Notes under the pieces: model-generated | What the model was told of the DNA's origin: nothing | What the model saw: only the letters and a program-made list of their open reading frames with translations | Database searches by the model: none | Shown: one piece after another, positions 34,800 to 47,800 of the stretch | How positions within the stretch are numbered: the first letter of the stretch is position 1 | How the letters are laid out: each line of letters starts with the position of its first letter | Assembly: GCA_911728435.2 (NCBI GenBank) | Contig: OU452198.1 | Span: 5,518,001 to 5,582,000, forward strand | DNA from: Apoderus coryli | Lineage: Eukaryota; Arthropoda; Insecta; Coleoptera; Attelabidae | Reading direction: 5' to 3' | Length of the DNA: 64,000 nucleotides | Translations under genes and position numbers: made by a program

Positions 34800-35710
34800 A
34801 TACAAAGTGACAGGAAGGAACTTTGCGCTGACTGTGGTAAATAAAAGTTCTGACGGAAACGGCCATGTTGAACAGCCACATTATAGATTTATTGTTTTAG
34901 TTGTTCGTGGGTCAAAGTTGTATGTTTTACGGTTTTTGAATGCTTTAGTGTATTTATGAGTGAACAATTATTATACTACAATAATATTGTTATTACATCA
35001 GTGTAAATACTTAAAATAGTGCTATTTTTTTTTAAGTTGATACCTGCCGAAGCAAGTACCATTGTCTTTATAATCCTTTTTAAAGACAATGCAAGTACTA
35101 ACTTTATTGTCTCTTGCCTACATTTAAGTGGCACACAACTAGCTCAGTATTTATTTGTGTAATTTGTCAATGTGTATATAATATATATTCTTAACCTAAG
35201 GTGAGCAACTAATTGTAGCTGGTCCGAGGTTCCAACCAACTACATACCGGGACAGTATCATAAATTTAAAGAGCGCATGCGTAGATGTCAAAAGATACGT
35301 TTACGTATACGACATAGGCTTTGCTTTAACTCCCTAATAACCAAAATTTCACGTTTACGTATGGAGATACGTATACGTCCTTGGTTTTGTCTTAACTCCC
35401 TAATAATAAACTATTGCAAAGACATTAATAAACATGGTTAGTTGTGCAGCCTGTGGTTGTTCCCGGACACCTAAAAATACAAATTCTGGAGTTATGTTTC
35501 ACTAGTAAGTAATTTTAATCAAGAGTTTTTGTAATATATCCGTAAAATTTCGAAATAAAGTCTTATTTTTCAATTACAAAAAATGGCTTTGTCACTGGCG
35601 TAGAACAGGTTAAAATTAGGAATATTTGTAAATAAAACAGAGAGTTATGTTTTATATTTAAAGGGTCTGGATTCATTTTAGCTTTTGCATGATGAATAAT
35701 AATATTCACA
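34800..35710 (+). repeat. Dispersed duplication carrying a THAP first exon, copy 1
   Basis: Closely similar to 63340-63925: both have GGAAACGGCCATGTTG, TATGTTTTACGGTTTT, a TATTATACTACAATAATATT block and then ATGGTTAGTTGTGCAGC. The open frame at 35434-35504 reads MVSCAACGCSRTPKNTNSGV-x-FH and stops at a GTAAGTAA donor. C-x2-C with FH before a donor fits exon 1 of a THAP zinc finger. Copy 1 has about 380 extra bases before the exon. THAP domains occur in host genes and in P-element transposases, so this could be the 5' end of a P-like element or a segmental duplication. Confidence 0.6.
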
Positions 35711-35842
35711 AAAAATTAATCAAACAATGCATAAATGAAATTTACACAAACATGTTTAAATACTTAACTTATTAATTAGTAGGTACTTATTTTTATCAAT
35801 TTGACAACATCACATTAGTACTGTTCTCTGTAAATATTTATA

Positions 35843-36298
35843 GGGTTATTCTTTCGTACTGAACTAAGTGAACAATCTGAAAATTGTCAGTTCATTCACC
35901 ATTGTGCGTATTCTTTCGACATCGGTCACTTCAACCAAACTGATTAAAATTCCTACCCCCCTTGCCGCTTACTGATCAACCTCTAGGTACCGGTTAGTTC
36001 GTTCAGTTAACAGTTAACCTCTAAAAGTATTGAATATACAGAGATACCTAATTGGAATATGATTTCGAATCAAACCAATAAATTGTAAAAGTTTAAAACA
36101 TGGATAATAATATCATGGAGGAAATAATTTTCCTGTTTTCAGAGCAGATTTGGTTGTTTTCACAAGATTTCGAGGTTAAGTGAAAGACAATCACAAAAAG
36201 ATGATCTTTCGGTTTTGCCAAATATTCAGTTCAGGACAATCACATTCAGTTTAATCACATTCACTTGGTTCAGATCAATCACTACGAAAGAATAACCC
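35843..36298. mobile_element. MITE family with GGGTTATTCTTTCGT ends, copy 1
   Basis: 456 bp with about 15-bp inverted ends GGGTTATTCTTTCGT. The interior holds AATCACATTCA-type repeats near the right end and a short ATG frame beginning MDNNIMEEIIF, perhaps a transposase remnant. Copy 2 at 58391-58844 is about 90 percent alike by eye. Target duplication unclear. Confidence 0.8.
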
Positions 36299-37521
36299 TG
36301 ATGTCATTTATGTCAAATCATATGTAAAAGTCAAGGCGCATTAATAATGCACTTGTGTAAAAATGACCCACTCTTCTATCTTGTTTTATTATCTTGCGCA
36401 CAAAGATGTGCAGTCTTCTTTAAGCGGTATACGTTATATATGTATGTGATTTAGCTGAAGGCTAAAACAATTTGTATACGCAGTTGCCATTTAAAACTGT
36501 ATTATCGGTATTCAAATTATCGCATGTCTACGCTGATGGTGAGGATAATCTCATAATCCCAAATTATGGAAAACTAACGAAGTATTTGTTAACTTCGTGA
36601 TTATACTAAGGAAATCAATGAATATTGAAATATTATTTAAGCAGGTATTTCGTATTACACACTTGTTCATTATTATTAATTTTAAGTCTGAAATTAAAAA
36701 AAAATTAGCAAAAATTAATTGTCTATGTTTTGTTTAAACTTAATTTTAAGTTTTTGAGCCAAGTAGTTGTCATTAAAGCATAAGATATTTGTGTCTTTAG
36801 CAAATGGAAAAGTATTATTGGGCTCTAAATAATTAGGCAGATCATTGCAAAAGAAAAAGGTAAAAAACGGACAGTCATTATGAGAGACATGCACTGCTGA
36901 CGCGACGTCCAGAAAGATAGGACTCTACGGAGTCATTAAAAAAATATTTGAAGGCGAAACATGAAATAAACAATTTATTTTATTAGGTGTATGTGTCTAC
37001 TACGGCTAAAATCCCAAGAATTCTACAAATAAAAATATCATTATTCCGACATTTTACGGAAATAAGTACAATTATCTAATTCCAAATCACCACACACTCA
37101 CAGACAATAATATTGCATTTGCATATTTTTATTTTACATATTATTTTCAAAGTTATTTTCATTTATTTTTTTTTTCTACAGATCTGTTGCAAAATTTTAA
37201 TATAAATATTTGTAATTTATTTGACTATTTACGTAAAGTGAAAGGCATTGCAAAACACAAAAATGGGTTGATGGATATTTTTTTTTAAATGACCCTTCAG
37301 TAACTGCAAAATTTATGACAATTTGGCAATGCTGCATATTTGATTTCATATCTCTGGATGTGAGTAAAATTGTTTTATCCTATTGTTAAACTTATTACCC
37401 CTTGGCGCTTGTTATAGTTATTGTTTACAAATAATATTTGGTATAAATCGAAATTGATTTTTGTATTCGAAAATAAATTAAACATGATAAGAGGATAATA
37501 ATTAAAACAATATTTATGTAA
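36299..37521. other. Intergenic, upstream of the ZAD gene
   Basis: AT-rich. The promoter of the ZAD zinc-finger gene should lie at its right end, but I see no clear core element. No gene recognised. Confidence 0.45.
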
Positions 37522-40500
37522 ATGTCGGGTTATAAACGTGTTAGTTTTTACGAACTTTGCAGGCTTTGTGCCTCCAGTATCCAAAGAGACAAAATACACA
37601 TATTTCAAGAGTATGGTCGAAAGATCCATTTGAGAAATAAAATTGCATCTTGTTTATCCTTAAATGTAAGTTAAGTATTATTTAATTTAATAATAGATAC
37701 AACTAGGTAGTTTTAATTTGTAGATAGAAGAAAATGACTGCCTACCAAAAGTTGTTTGTGCAAAATGCATTAAGCAATTGGAACAGTGCCATGCATTTAG
37801 AGAGGAATGTCTTGTCTCAGAAAGTATGTTGTCCACTTACTTTAAGAATTTTAGGTATACCGAGGATTTTAAAAAATCTGGGAAGGTAATTGATTTTAAA
37901 ATTATAACAGTACATTTTTTGAAACGAAACTAAGTATGCTACATTTATAATATGTATAGGTATTTGAATTAGGTGTAAGAAGCGTTATTTAATTATTCCT
38001 AGCAATATTAATGTATCCGTGATGCATATCTCTTAATTGGCCGAAGTATCTTTCTTCGCATAACGACATGAATATGCATAGTTAAGAAGTGATATTGTTA
38101 TGTTTCTAACGGTGTTCTCATGTCATGGTGAACTCTATGGTCCCTGTCAAGAATACGCATGCACTGTTCAATTTCTATGGTATTTACTCTTGTTGAATCG
38201 AGTAATAATTTTTAGGTGTACATTAAGGATACGAAAAATGCATCAACGGCCATTACAACCAATGAGATACCAACTTCAACAACTAATGCCACCGCAAGAG
38301 CATCTCAGAATGTAAGCCCAATCGCTTCAGATGTCCCCTCAATTCTTCAAAATGTGGTTCCAATCAATGTTATCCCAAACGGGACCTCGACTAAGCAGAA
38401 CGTGGCGGCCACTTCACAGAATGTGGTTACAACCAACACGAAAACGTCGTCACAACCGCCTCAATTAGAGGCCGCAGTTCCATCGTATTACACTTTACAA
38501 CTACCGACAATTGTCGCCAATCCAAATCTAACAGCGAAGTCATTGAAATTGGAGGGCATTGATGGCAAACTACCCCAAATTACTACTCAGTCAGCTGCGC
38601 CGATCGCTTACAATTTCAATTTGTTAAATGCTGCTACTTTAAAATGTGTTCAAAATATGTCTTTGCTGAACAAAGAAGTACTTAGTAATGTGCTGGTGAA
38701 TGCTAATGGCGAGGTTATCAATATAGGACAATTAGGTAAGAAAATTATTCACTCTTATTGTGTAGAAATTATATTGGGTCTTAGAACGTCCATACAAACA
38801 ACAATCAGCGTTTAGTGCGACGTTTCGCCTTTTTATTAAGGCTTCTTCAAGCAAATAAAGCTTCAAGTTATTACAGAATATCTACACGAGGTTGGTAAAA
38901 TGCAGGGATTGATACCGCGTTTCGGTTACTGTTTTCAGACGAAACGATATAGAAACTATAGCTACGGAACCGATACCGAAACTGCTTCGGCTTCTATGTC
39001 AGTTCGTTGCACATAGTTTCGGTACCAAATTTAATATGGATTTTGATTTTTGTTTCATTTACTGCACCGAGGGTTTTGGTACTATTTATGTTTACAGACT
39101 CCACTAGTATTTCAATATATACACCGAGGGTTTCCGTTCTGTTTCGTTGCTCCGACTTTTGTGTACTTGTTTCGGTTTCGTGCCTTTAGTTTCGATACTC
39201 AGGTATCGGTCCTACTGAGGTTCCGATATCGAGAGTTTCGGTTAATTTCGTTACATTTCGGGTATCACAAAGGTTCACTACATTTCGATCAGTTCCGTTT
39301 CGGTTATTTGACAGTATAGTGTATCCAAAGTCAATGTAAAATACAGGGTGAGTCACGAGGAACTGTACATACTTCTACCATAAGTAGAGGCACGTTAGGG
39401 GATTATCAAATGACCATTCAAAAATGTCTCCTTGTTTTGATTATTAATAAACAGGGTGAATTATGGATCTTCACCAAAACAATGTTTCGTCATATCTTTT
39501 CAATGATTAAGTCGATTTCTCTCATTTTTTTATAAAAGTGGGTATTGGTGCCTGGCAACTAACTGACATATTCAGAATTGTGAAAATCCAGGTCCGTCTT
39601 CGAAAAAATTTGTGGGACTGCTTCATATTCAACACTTCACCCTGTATATGATTTTTCAAAAATCTGAAATAATTTTTTCAGAGGGCATAAATAGACAGTT
39701 GGACCTGGGTATTTCAATTTTTTGTTACACTCACCTCACATTTCCAATTAAAGATTCATTTTAGAGCCAAATTGAAAACTGGCAATAATGAAGTATCTTA
39801 CTGTTTAGTTATTAAAAATAAATCCTTTTGTCATTACCAGGAAATTTTATCCGTGCGGAATAATATTTCCCACTAGTTACTACAATAATTTTATTTTTAC
39901 ATGAAAGCCTGTACCTTAATCTACTTTTCTACATAATTTCCGTGAATATTGAGGCACTTGTCATAACGTCTTTTTTTAATTCCAAAACGGTACTTACTTA
40001 AAAAACATGCCTCGTATAATAAAGGCATTTAAAGAAAGTCGTAGAAAAAATCATTATGATCCTAAATTTAAAAGTGAAACTTTAATAACACCTTTATTGA
40101 AATGATGAATTAAAGATTTTTTGCATAGATATACTGTTAAAATACAGTTTCTATTTTTTAGGAGAACTAAGCTCTTCAAATCACCAAGTCCCGCAGCAGC
40201 AGCCAACCCAAAAACTTAAACCGAAAAAAACTAATAACAAAATCAAAAACAATTCAAAATCAACCAGTTGTGTCACCGATGAAAATATCATTAAAATCGA
40301 CCTTACCGAAGATGCTTACGACATGGCGAATGACAACAAACTACCTCACATCAAAAGTACATATAATAATAGTAACAATAACAAGTACGAGAATCTACCA
40401 AAATTAACTGAGAAACCAGTAAGTCCGATACAGCAAAATCACACACAAACCGTTATATTCCCCGTGTCCGATTATCAAAACAGTTTCAATACGTATATAC

Positions 40501-41282
40501 AACAAAATCAACAGAACAGCATTCTAACTACACCAAATGTCATTTGTAATAATCCAAACGTCGAAACTTTATCGTTAAATCTTAATTTACAAGAACTACA
40601 AAATAATTTTACAGTCATTTCTAGTCATTCGAATAATATATCGCAGAATTTAAGTACCACAACAGCTTATAGTAACATTTCCAATAACGTTATAGAACAA
40701 AATGACATTAACAGTAGTGCTAATGTAAATAATACTAGTAGTTCAATTAATCAATGTAGTAGTAATAATAATAGCGTTAATAGCAATAGTAGTTCCGATA
40801 TACCCGAAGTTAGTACTAGTAGTTCAAACGCACCACCTCCTATTACAACTACTGTAGATTTAAAGAAAATAAATAGTAGTTCAAATGATGATAAGAGTAA
40901 AGCGCACGCGTGCCATGTGTGCCAAAAATCGTTCAAACGTCGCGAACATTTGTTCCAACACACGAAGTTGCATACGGGCTTTAGACCATATCGGTGTGAA
41001 CTCTGTAATAAATCGTTCATGCGCAAAGAGCATCTGTTTAGGCATAGTACACTACATTCAGGACAGAAGAACTATTCTTGCGATGTATGTAGTAAGACTT
41101 TTTCTCGTAATGATAATCTTTTGAAGCATAAAAAGACTCATGAGAAGCAGGCTAGTTTTACGTGCGAGATATGCCAGAAAGTGTTCGTTATGAAGCATTA
41201 TTATGAGGCGCATAAAGCGACACATGGAGATAAATGTTATATAACGAATAATGCTGTTAGTTGGGGTACGTGTAAGACGTAA
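37522..41282 (+). CDS. ZAD-C2H2 zinc-finger transcription factor, 648 aa
   Basis: Four exons in phase: 37522-37665, 37724-37885, 38216-38735 and 40162-41282 (1947 nt, TAA stop). Residues about 10-85 are a ZAD zinc-binding dimerisation domain split over exons 1 and 2: FYELCRLCASS, then VVCAKCIKQLEQCHAF. The middle (about 105-520) is disordered, rich in Asn, Ser, Thr and Gln. Four C2H2 fingers follow at about 523-640: CHVCQKSFKRREHLFQH, CELCNKSFMRKEHLFRH, CDVCSKTFSRNDNLLKH and CEICQKVFVMKHYYEAH. ZAD proteins are insect nuclear DNA-binding factors, expanded in many lineages. Start is the first ATG of exon 1, 18 nt before the first conserved Phe-Tyr. Intron 3 holds a MITE and a dense GTTTCG/CGAAAC region. 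Exact orthologue not recognised. Confidence 0.93.
38890..39320. repeat. Dense degenerate GTTTCGGTA / TACCGAAAC motif region
   Basis: More than fifteen loose matches to TTTCGGT, TTTCGTT, CGAAAC or GATACCGA in about 430 bp, on both strands, inside intron 3 of the ZAD gene. This could be a decayed DNA transposon with sub-terminal motif repeats. It is not a regular tandem array. Confidence 0.5.
39344..39644. mobile_element. MITE with CAGGGTGA ends and TA duplication
   Basis: CAGGGTGAGTCACGAGG on the left, TTCACCCTG on the right, flanked by TA on both sides. About 300 bp, no coding sequence. The TA target and ends suit a Tc1/mariner-mobilised MITE. Confidence 0.7.
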
Positions 41283-41599
41283 CTTAATGGTGAATAGTTA
41301 TATAGAGATAATGTTCATTTTATTAACAGGAAGGTAAACAACATAGATATTAACCACCTTTAAGACCTACACCTACAAATTAATTTATTACCGTCAAACG
41401 TGGCGAATTGGGATAGTTTTAACATGTTTTTCTAAATGAGATAAAGGATCCAAACCAATGCCAAACGTTGGGTCCCTGTTGGAGATTTAATACGACGTAA
41501 CATTTACACTTGTCATTTTGACAGGTGACAGGTAAAAAAACTATTGAACAGAAAATATCACAAATTAAAAAAATCACTCCTAATACGTCTTGGATTATA

Positions 41600-43570
41600 G
41601 CGATAAACTATTTGTCTTCTTTATCTGTGTGATACTGAATCTCAACATTATCATCAGCGTCTGCATCATCAGAAGCTGATAAAAAATCTGATACATCGTC
41701 AACCACGTCAAGCTCATTCACCACAGGACACTCATCGATATTTGATGAGGATGGGTCAGCTTTAGCAAAATCTTCTTGCGATACGCTTTTCCTTAGTTCA
41801 GTGGAAATCTTTTCCTTTTTTTGTAACTGTTGGTTTGCAAGTATTTCTGCAATCATAAGTGATTTGCTAAGGCAAATCGATCACAGAGGCGGTTCAATCG
41901 TTGGGATTGCGATCTGGATCTGTTGATTTCAGTAATCGCTTTAAAAGTTGATTTACATCAAGTGGGATAAGCCCTGTGGCCATAAATGCTTTTTTTATAT
42001 TTTCACTCATCCAAATTATCAAGAGTTTTTTTAGCAATTATGGAAAATTAAAAAGATTTCATGTCCGTAAATATAGTAAATGAAAAATAGTTTAATGGCA
42101 AAGCGGACTAAAATGCTGGTTTTATCTACACAAGGAATTTTGTTTAATTTAGCAGGGCCCCAGTCTAATTCAATAGAACCAGACCGAGGCATGGGTCGAC
42201 AGATACTGACGAATTCGTTTCGCTCTTGTTATGAGCTCGTCAGAATACCATAGTCGTTGCCCATCTACAAATATCAGCCTGCATTTAAGCACAATAGGAT
42301 ACACAACAGTAGACACATGTAAACACGTATCATCTACATGTACATAGTAATGCATATCCTATACCATGCAGAGGCCGAACAAACTCAATGTATAGGTAAA
42401 ACCAGTCGTATAAATAGAAATAAATATAAACAAAAATAGTATGAACACAAAACGCTAGCAGGAGACCATTTTATCCTTCTGCCAGCATCTCCCAAATATT
42501 TGGGTTTCAGCAATGCTCGGACGGTGGTCTCCAAGCGTTCTGCCGTCGATGTTTAATGCCAAATAATGAAAAATTAAAAGAATTTCATCTCCGTAAATAT
42601 AATAAATGAAAAATAATTTAATGGCAAAGCGGACTAAAATGCTGGTTTTACCTACACAAGGAATTTTGTTTAATTTAGCAGGGCCCCAGTCTAATTCAAT
42701 AGAACCAGACCGAGGCATGACGAATTCGTTTCGTTATTGTTATGAGCTCGTCAGAGTACCATAGTCGACTATGTGTCACCAATTATAACTCTTGGAGTAG
42801 GTTGTTATTTTTAAATATGGGCAGTCCTTTCGAACCAGTTTTCAAAGAGAGGTTTGTCGAACCAGCCACTGGAATTCGTACCATAGCGTGCGTTTTTTTG
42901 GCCCATTTGACATCCCCCGCCCATATGGTAGTAGTAAAATACCCCCACCACTTCCGGCAAACATGACTGATGTGGAGGTTTTTGCTGAATCATTAATCCG
43001 TTCAGGGTCCTGGGTTTTTCGTCTTACTATCTTTTTTTTCTTCCAGGGCCATCAACGAAACAAGTTTCCAATGGAGTTTGCTCTACATGTTCTAATAATG
43101 TTTGCAAGTTGTCAAAATATAAATTTACTGTTTCGTGTGAGATACCTGCACGGGGCCTTTTAATATTTATTGGATTTGACCAGTCCAGTCCTGGCATATT
43201 GTTCTGAATTTGTTTACTTTTACTACTTTTCTGCCTAAATAACCCTTGAAAGCATAACGAAGATCCAGTTTATCCAAAGAATAGCCCCATTCTTCTGCTA
43301 ACACTATCAACTGTACCAAGTGTTCTTCTTGTTGTGTCAAAGTGGTCTGCCCTCCTTGCTTTTTTTTATTATACCTTGATAGTGGAGATATTGGAATACG
43401 AAAAACTTGCGAGGCCTCTCGTAGACCAATCTGACCCCGTCGAATTTGTCGCAGAGCTGTTGGTAACGTTTGTTCACTAGGTATAGTTTTGGTAGACTCT
43501 TGTCCCAGGCACTTTTTTGTATGTGCGGACCATTCTCCCGATTGACCCCTAAAAGGGACATTTTTTGTTT
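41600..43570 (-). pseudogene. Pogo-like transposase relic (psq-type HTH and DDE)
   Basis: Minus-strand order: at 43561-43250 pieces read LREASQVFRIP, QEEHLVQLIVLAEEWGYSLD and LDLRYAFKGYL, the psq/CENP-B-type DNA-binding part. At 42993-42811 YGTNSSGWFDKPLFENWF matches the DDE domain of pogo/jerky-type transposases. At 42010-41890 KKAFMATGLIPLDVNQLL is the usual C-terminal block, followed by an acidic tail (41856-41608). Many frameshifts and stops. It is interrupted by a large direct duplication (42035-42767). Confidence 0.75.
42035..42767. repeat. Long direct repeats (about 215 bp) 522 bp apart
   Basis: 42035-42256 and 42557-42767 match over their whole length, roughly 90 percent by eye, sharing TTAATGGCAAAGCGGACTAA, the CAGGGCCCCAGTCTAATTC block and GAGCTCGTCAGA. 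Copy 1 has a 14-bp extra segment. About 300 bp lie between. Either a tandem duplication or a terminal-repeat mini-element lodged in the pogo relic. Confidence 0.8.
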
Positions 43571-43599
43571 AAAAATTCCTATCTGCCCATCTTATAAAC

Positions 43600-44020
43600 T
43601 TTTCTGTTTTTTTTTTATTCTTCTTCCACTAACGGATGTTCACGATAACTTGATATTTCGTGTTTCGCATTATATCGCCCAAATATGCCGTTTTTCTCTT
43701 CTTGATCAATTCAAGCAGTTCAAGCTATTTGTTGACACGTCTTAGGACTTCTTCGTCCAGAGTATCCTGATACAGCCACATTTCAAATGCTTCTAATTTC
43801 TTAATTACAGTCGCCCTCAAAGTCCAACCCTTTATACCGTAAACAAGCACCGACCAAAGGTAGCACTTCATGAATCTGAGTCTTAGGCTAAGGTCGAAAT
43901 CGAAACAGGTAAGCACTCTTCGAAACCTCAAGAATGCCTGACGAGCTTGCTCAATGCGACATTTTATTTTCCGGTCCGATGTCCAGTCCTCCAAAAGCCA
44001 AATGCCCAAGTACTTGAATT
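43600..44020 (-). mobile_element. RTE-type LINE, C-terminal fragment
   Basis: Minus-strand translation gives DRKIKCRIEQARQAFLRF, YGIKGWTLRATVIKKLEAF, then ELLELIKKRKTAYLG across a stop. This is the C-terminal tail of RTE-type endonuclease-reverse transcriptases. No catalytic region left. Confidence 0.8.
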
Positions 44021-44317
44021 TGTCTGCTCTGCGTTGAATGTTATGGTGGAATTCTCAAACATATTTTGGGTGCTAGAGATTTTTTTGAACACTCCGACAA
44101 ATTACAGACTCTTATCTGCAGGGAGCGGTATGTTTACTTTGATTTCTACCTACTATGGGAGCTGACAGCATTGACCTCGAGACAGGGTTGCCGTTTATGT
44201 CAATAAATACCCGAGTGTCCCGATTCACCCCATAGTCTCGATTCGCCTTTTTTGACGGTAATTAATAAGTTATTATGTCTAGTTTCATTAGTTAAACGAT
44301 TTTAATACTATATTTTG

Positions 44318-44575
44318 ATTATTATTATTATATATTTATCTACGGGCCAATCCCATTTAAAAATGTTATTACATTACAATAAACATTCAATTAGTTATCA
44401 TATCAGGTACGTAAGAAGACAAACACTATATCAAAAATGAATAAAACAACACATTCAAATAACAACTATCATTAGTCGGCACCAGGGCAAGCATTGGCCA
44501 ATCTAGAGGCTCTTGAAATAAATGTATTAGTACCATAATTCGATCTATGTAAGGCAGGGGGCTACAGCCCTCAGC
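44318..44575 (-). mobile_element. LINE-A/F family 3' end fragment
   Basis: The minus strand reads RSNYGTNTFISRASRLANA, the same C-terminal end as in LINE-A (NTFVTRVARLANR), followed by a UTR and a TAT/AAT-rich tail at about 44318-44345. Confidence 0.75.
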
Positions 44576-44846
44576 ATTGAATGCTCAAAAGTTCACATGA
44601 ACATGAACTTTGGTACAGGAATTTATGCCACAACTTCATTTCTAATTCGATCAATTCAAAATTAAAGTCCTTAATAGTTGTGTGTACAATTCAAAAGACA
44701 TTTTCATTTTTAATAAATTTTTTAACTAGTCAATTCCTTTTTATTTAAAGTTAAGTTATTTATTTGTACAGTATATGTTTAAATTTATTGAATAAAATAT
44801 AACTTTTTCTTTAAACTATTGGATATTTTTATTTGTATTTATTTAT

Positions 44847-47800
44847 TTATAGGGTTACATTGGGATTGCCAGTCTCTATGACCTTTTTATACCATTGAGC
44901 TGATTTTCTAGGTACTCTTGTCAAGTCTGTACTGTTATGGTTTACATAAAATAGACCATATTTGCTCCTGCAAAATACACAAAGCATTATTAATTGTTAA
45001 AAATAGATTAAAATAATGATTTGCTTACGTGAAACCAGCAGTCCATTCGAAGTTGTCCATGAGCGTCCAAATAGTATATCCGAAAATATTTACTTTATCC
45101 TCCACAATTGCGTCGTAAACCGCTAAAAGATGTTCCTGAAATTCAATATTTTCTTTAGCACCTACTCCAAGGAAAACTTAATCATGGTTGGTACAAATGT
45201 TGAAAAAAAGAGCAAAAACTGGGGGAAATCTGTGTTTGAATTTCATATCGTCAGTCCAGTACGCACCTGAATGTATTGAATTCTATCATCGTCATCAAGA
45301 GTTGCATCGCCGGAGGCTAAACCATTCTCTGTAACAATGAGGTCGACACCTCCTGTAATGTTTTGGTACCAATTGATCATATCTCTGAAGGAACCCTGAA
45401 ATAGGTACATTTAGATTATCTTAAAATATGTAAATGATTTAAATCTACGTACGTAAGAACCTGGAATCGTATCCAGATCTACCCTCATATCATTTTCCAT
45501 ACTTGGGCTACCAATTGCTGGTTCAGATGAATCAGATGCTAATTTGTACCGATAACTATTTAAACCTGATATTTCGAAACATTAGTAAAAGTATAACGAA
45601 ATTGTATGTATTTATCCTAAGTACCTATAAAATCAGCAGTGCCATTAATAAAAGCCTGTTCAGCTTCAGTGAAAACTGGTAAACGTGATGTTGGAAAGCC
45701 TTCCATTTTACTTCGTTCGGCAACTCTATCAATCATCAGTTGTGGATAATTTCCGTGGAATATTGGATTTAAAAACCAACCACACTAGTTGTATACGATT
45801 AAAAAATATATTACATTACAAATTTTTGATTTACAAGAAGGAATTGAAAGATGATGGTACTTACACGAAATTGCATAGCTCTTTCTGCGGCTGCGATAGC
45901 CTCTGTGCTATTAATTGATGGATAGATGAAATCACAGTTAATTGCAGCGGAAATTCTACCTAAAACAAATATTTATATGGTCCTAATATTAATTAGTAAA
46001 ATGAAATCAAATTAACATTGCAAAAAATATAAAGATGCAACTACCCAGCGCCCCAACCGTCGAGGGACTTTAAGTACTGGCACAAATCAGACAGAAATTA
46101 TTTCCGAAGTAGTCCACAGACCGATGCAAATCACCTCCATTTGCATCGGTCTGTGGACTACTTCGGAAATAATTTCTGTCTGATTTGTGCCAGTACTTAA
46201 AGTCACAGGAGGCTTTGAAGCATAATTTGAATTAAAACGTGGTACTCTAAGCAAACTCGATGTTCTTGAATAAAATTGAGGTATTATACACTTGCTCTAA
46301 GAGGGGAGGACAATCAAACCGTTTATCAATTTAAAAAGAAATATTTGACCAGCGGAGGTTCTATGAAAGTTCCAAGAGTCAACGTGAGATCTATTCAACA
46401 ATACACCGTGATCAATGCTCCTAGCGGGGAAGTGTGCATTAATTTTGAAAGATAAAAGCTTCAGAACTTTGCTTTGGACGCGCTCTAGATTATTGATTTG
46501 GATTTGATATACCGGTGACCGTATAAAAGATGCATAGGGACTCTAATCTGGAGTAAACACTCGGCATTACGAAACTCATTCGTTGGGCGAAATATAAAAT
46601 CCATCACCTGAAATACGTCCTGTGTAATAATCTCAATATGATTGTCAAATGACATTTCACGATCCATAATCACTCCCAGGTCTCTCAATGAATTACATGA
46701 TCAAGGAGGACATTATTTAACCCATAGCCGAAACTGACTTTATTCTGTGGTTTTGTGAATCACATAAGTTTACATTTGCTAACCTTTATATGCTCGTTTT
46801 TAAAACATACGTTTTACCACTTCACCAAAACATTATTTAAATTATTGTGTCACGCATTTCACTGTTAGCCAAACTTTCATTGCATCTAAATATTTACAGC
46901 TATTAACTTAAAAGTTATCAGAACTAAGGCATATTCAACGAAGCAAAAAGTCAAAACAATATATGCTCCTATTAGATAGATACGTACACACTTCCCGCCT
47001 GCTTCAACCAATTGAGATAAATTTTGGTATATGAGTTTGGGCTAGTCCTAGGAAGAACCCATTAGTTTTTGGCTAAAATCGCTTTAGCCCCTTGATAGGG
47101 GTGGACACAACCTTCAAATAGCAGTAGGGGTCTAGTGATACATCATTTGAAAGCATTTCTTATCTGCTTTAGAGCGATAGGTTACTTTTGTTATTTGCCT
47201 CCATGATTCTCAAGGAAATTGCGTTTAAAATTTCACCAGTTACGTAGGTGTAGTGTAACTCTTAATAGAATATAATAGAGTTTTTTGGTGAAGTGATAAA
47301 AGGTATTTTCTATTTTTTGTACTACTTATTACTTATGACAAAATATGAAACTTTAAGTTACTTTCTGTTGCTTTATATGTACATTTGATTTGATGACTTT
47401 CAATGAATCCTAGGTACTCCTAATTACCTCCTTGTTCGCTTCTAAATTCCTTGTCATAAATATGATACGCTTTGGCGTGCGATTTAATCATTGTATGCGC
47501 ACATAAGTAATTTCCAATACCTCCCAATTCTTTACCAGGTGCATATTTCTTATCTGTGTATCCACCACAAAAAGATAAAGGTTCGTTGAAGGTCATCCAA
47601 TACTTGACTCTGTCACCGAACAATTTAAAGGCTAATCTAGCATAATCGCTGAAATAATTCTCCATCTGAAACAGACAGACAATAAAAATGAAATAGGACC
47701 AATCTAAACTAAATCAAATATAATAGCAACTTTAACTAACCAAAGGGTTTGTCCACCCACCGAGATCTTCTAGCTTCACAGGTAAATCCCAATGGTATAA

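Noticed and set aside
40751..41026. Leu-rich minus-strand frame across the ZAD gene
   Set aside because: Complement of the Asn/Ser-rich region and fingers; a shadow.
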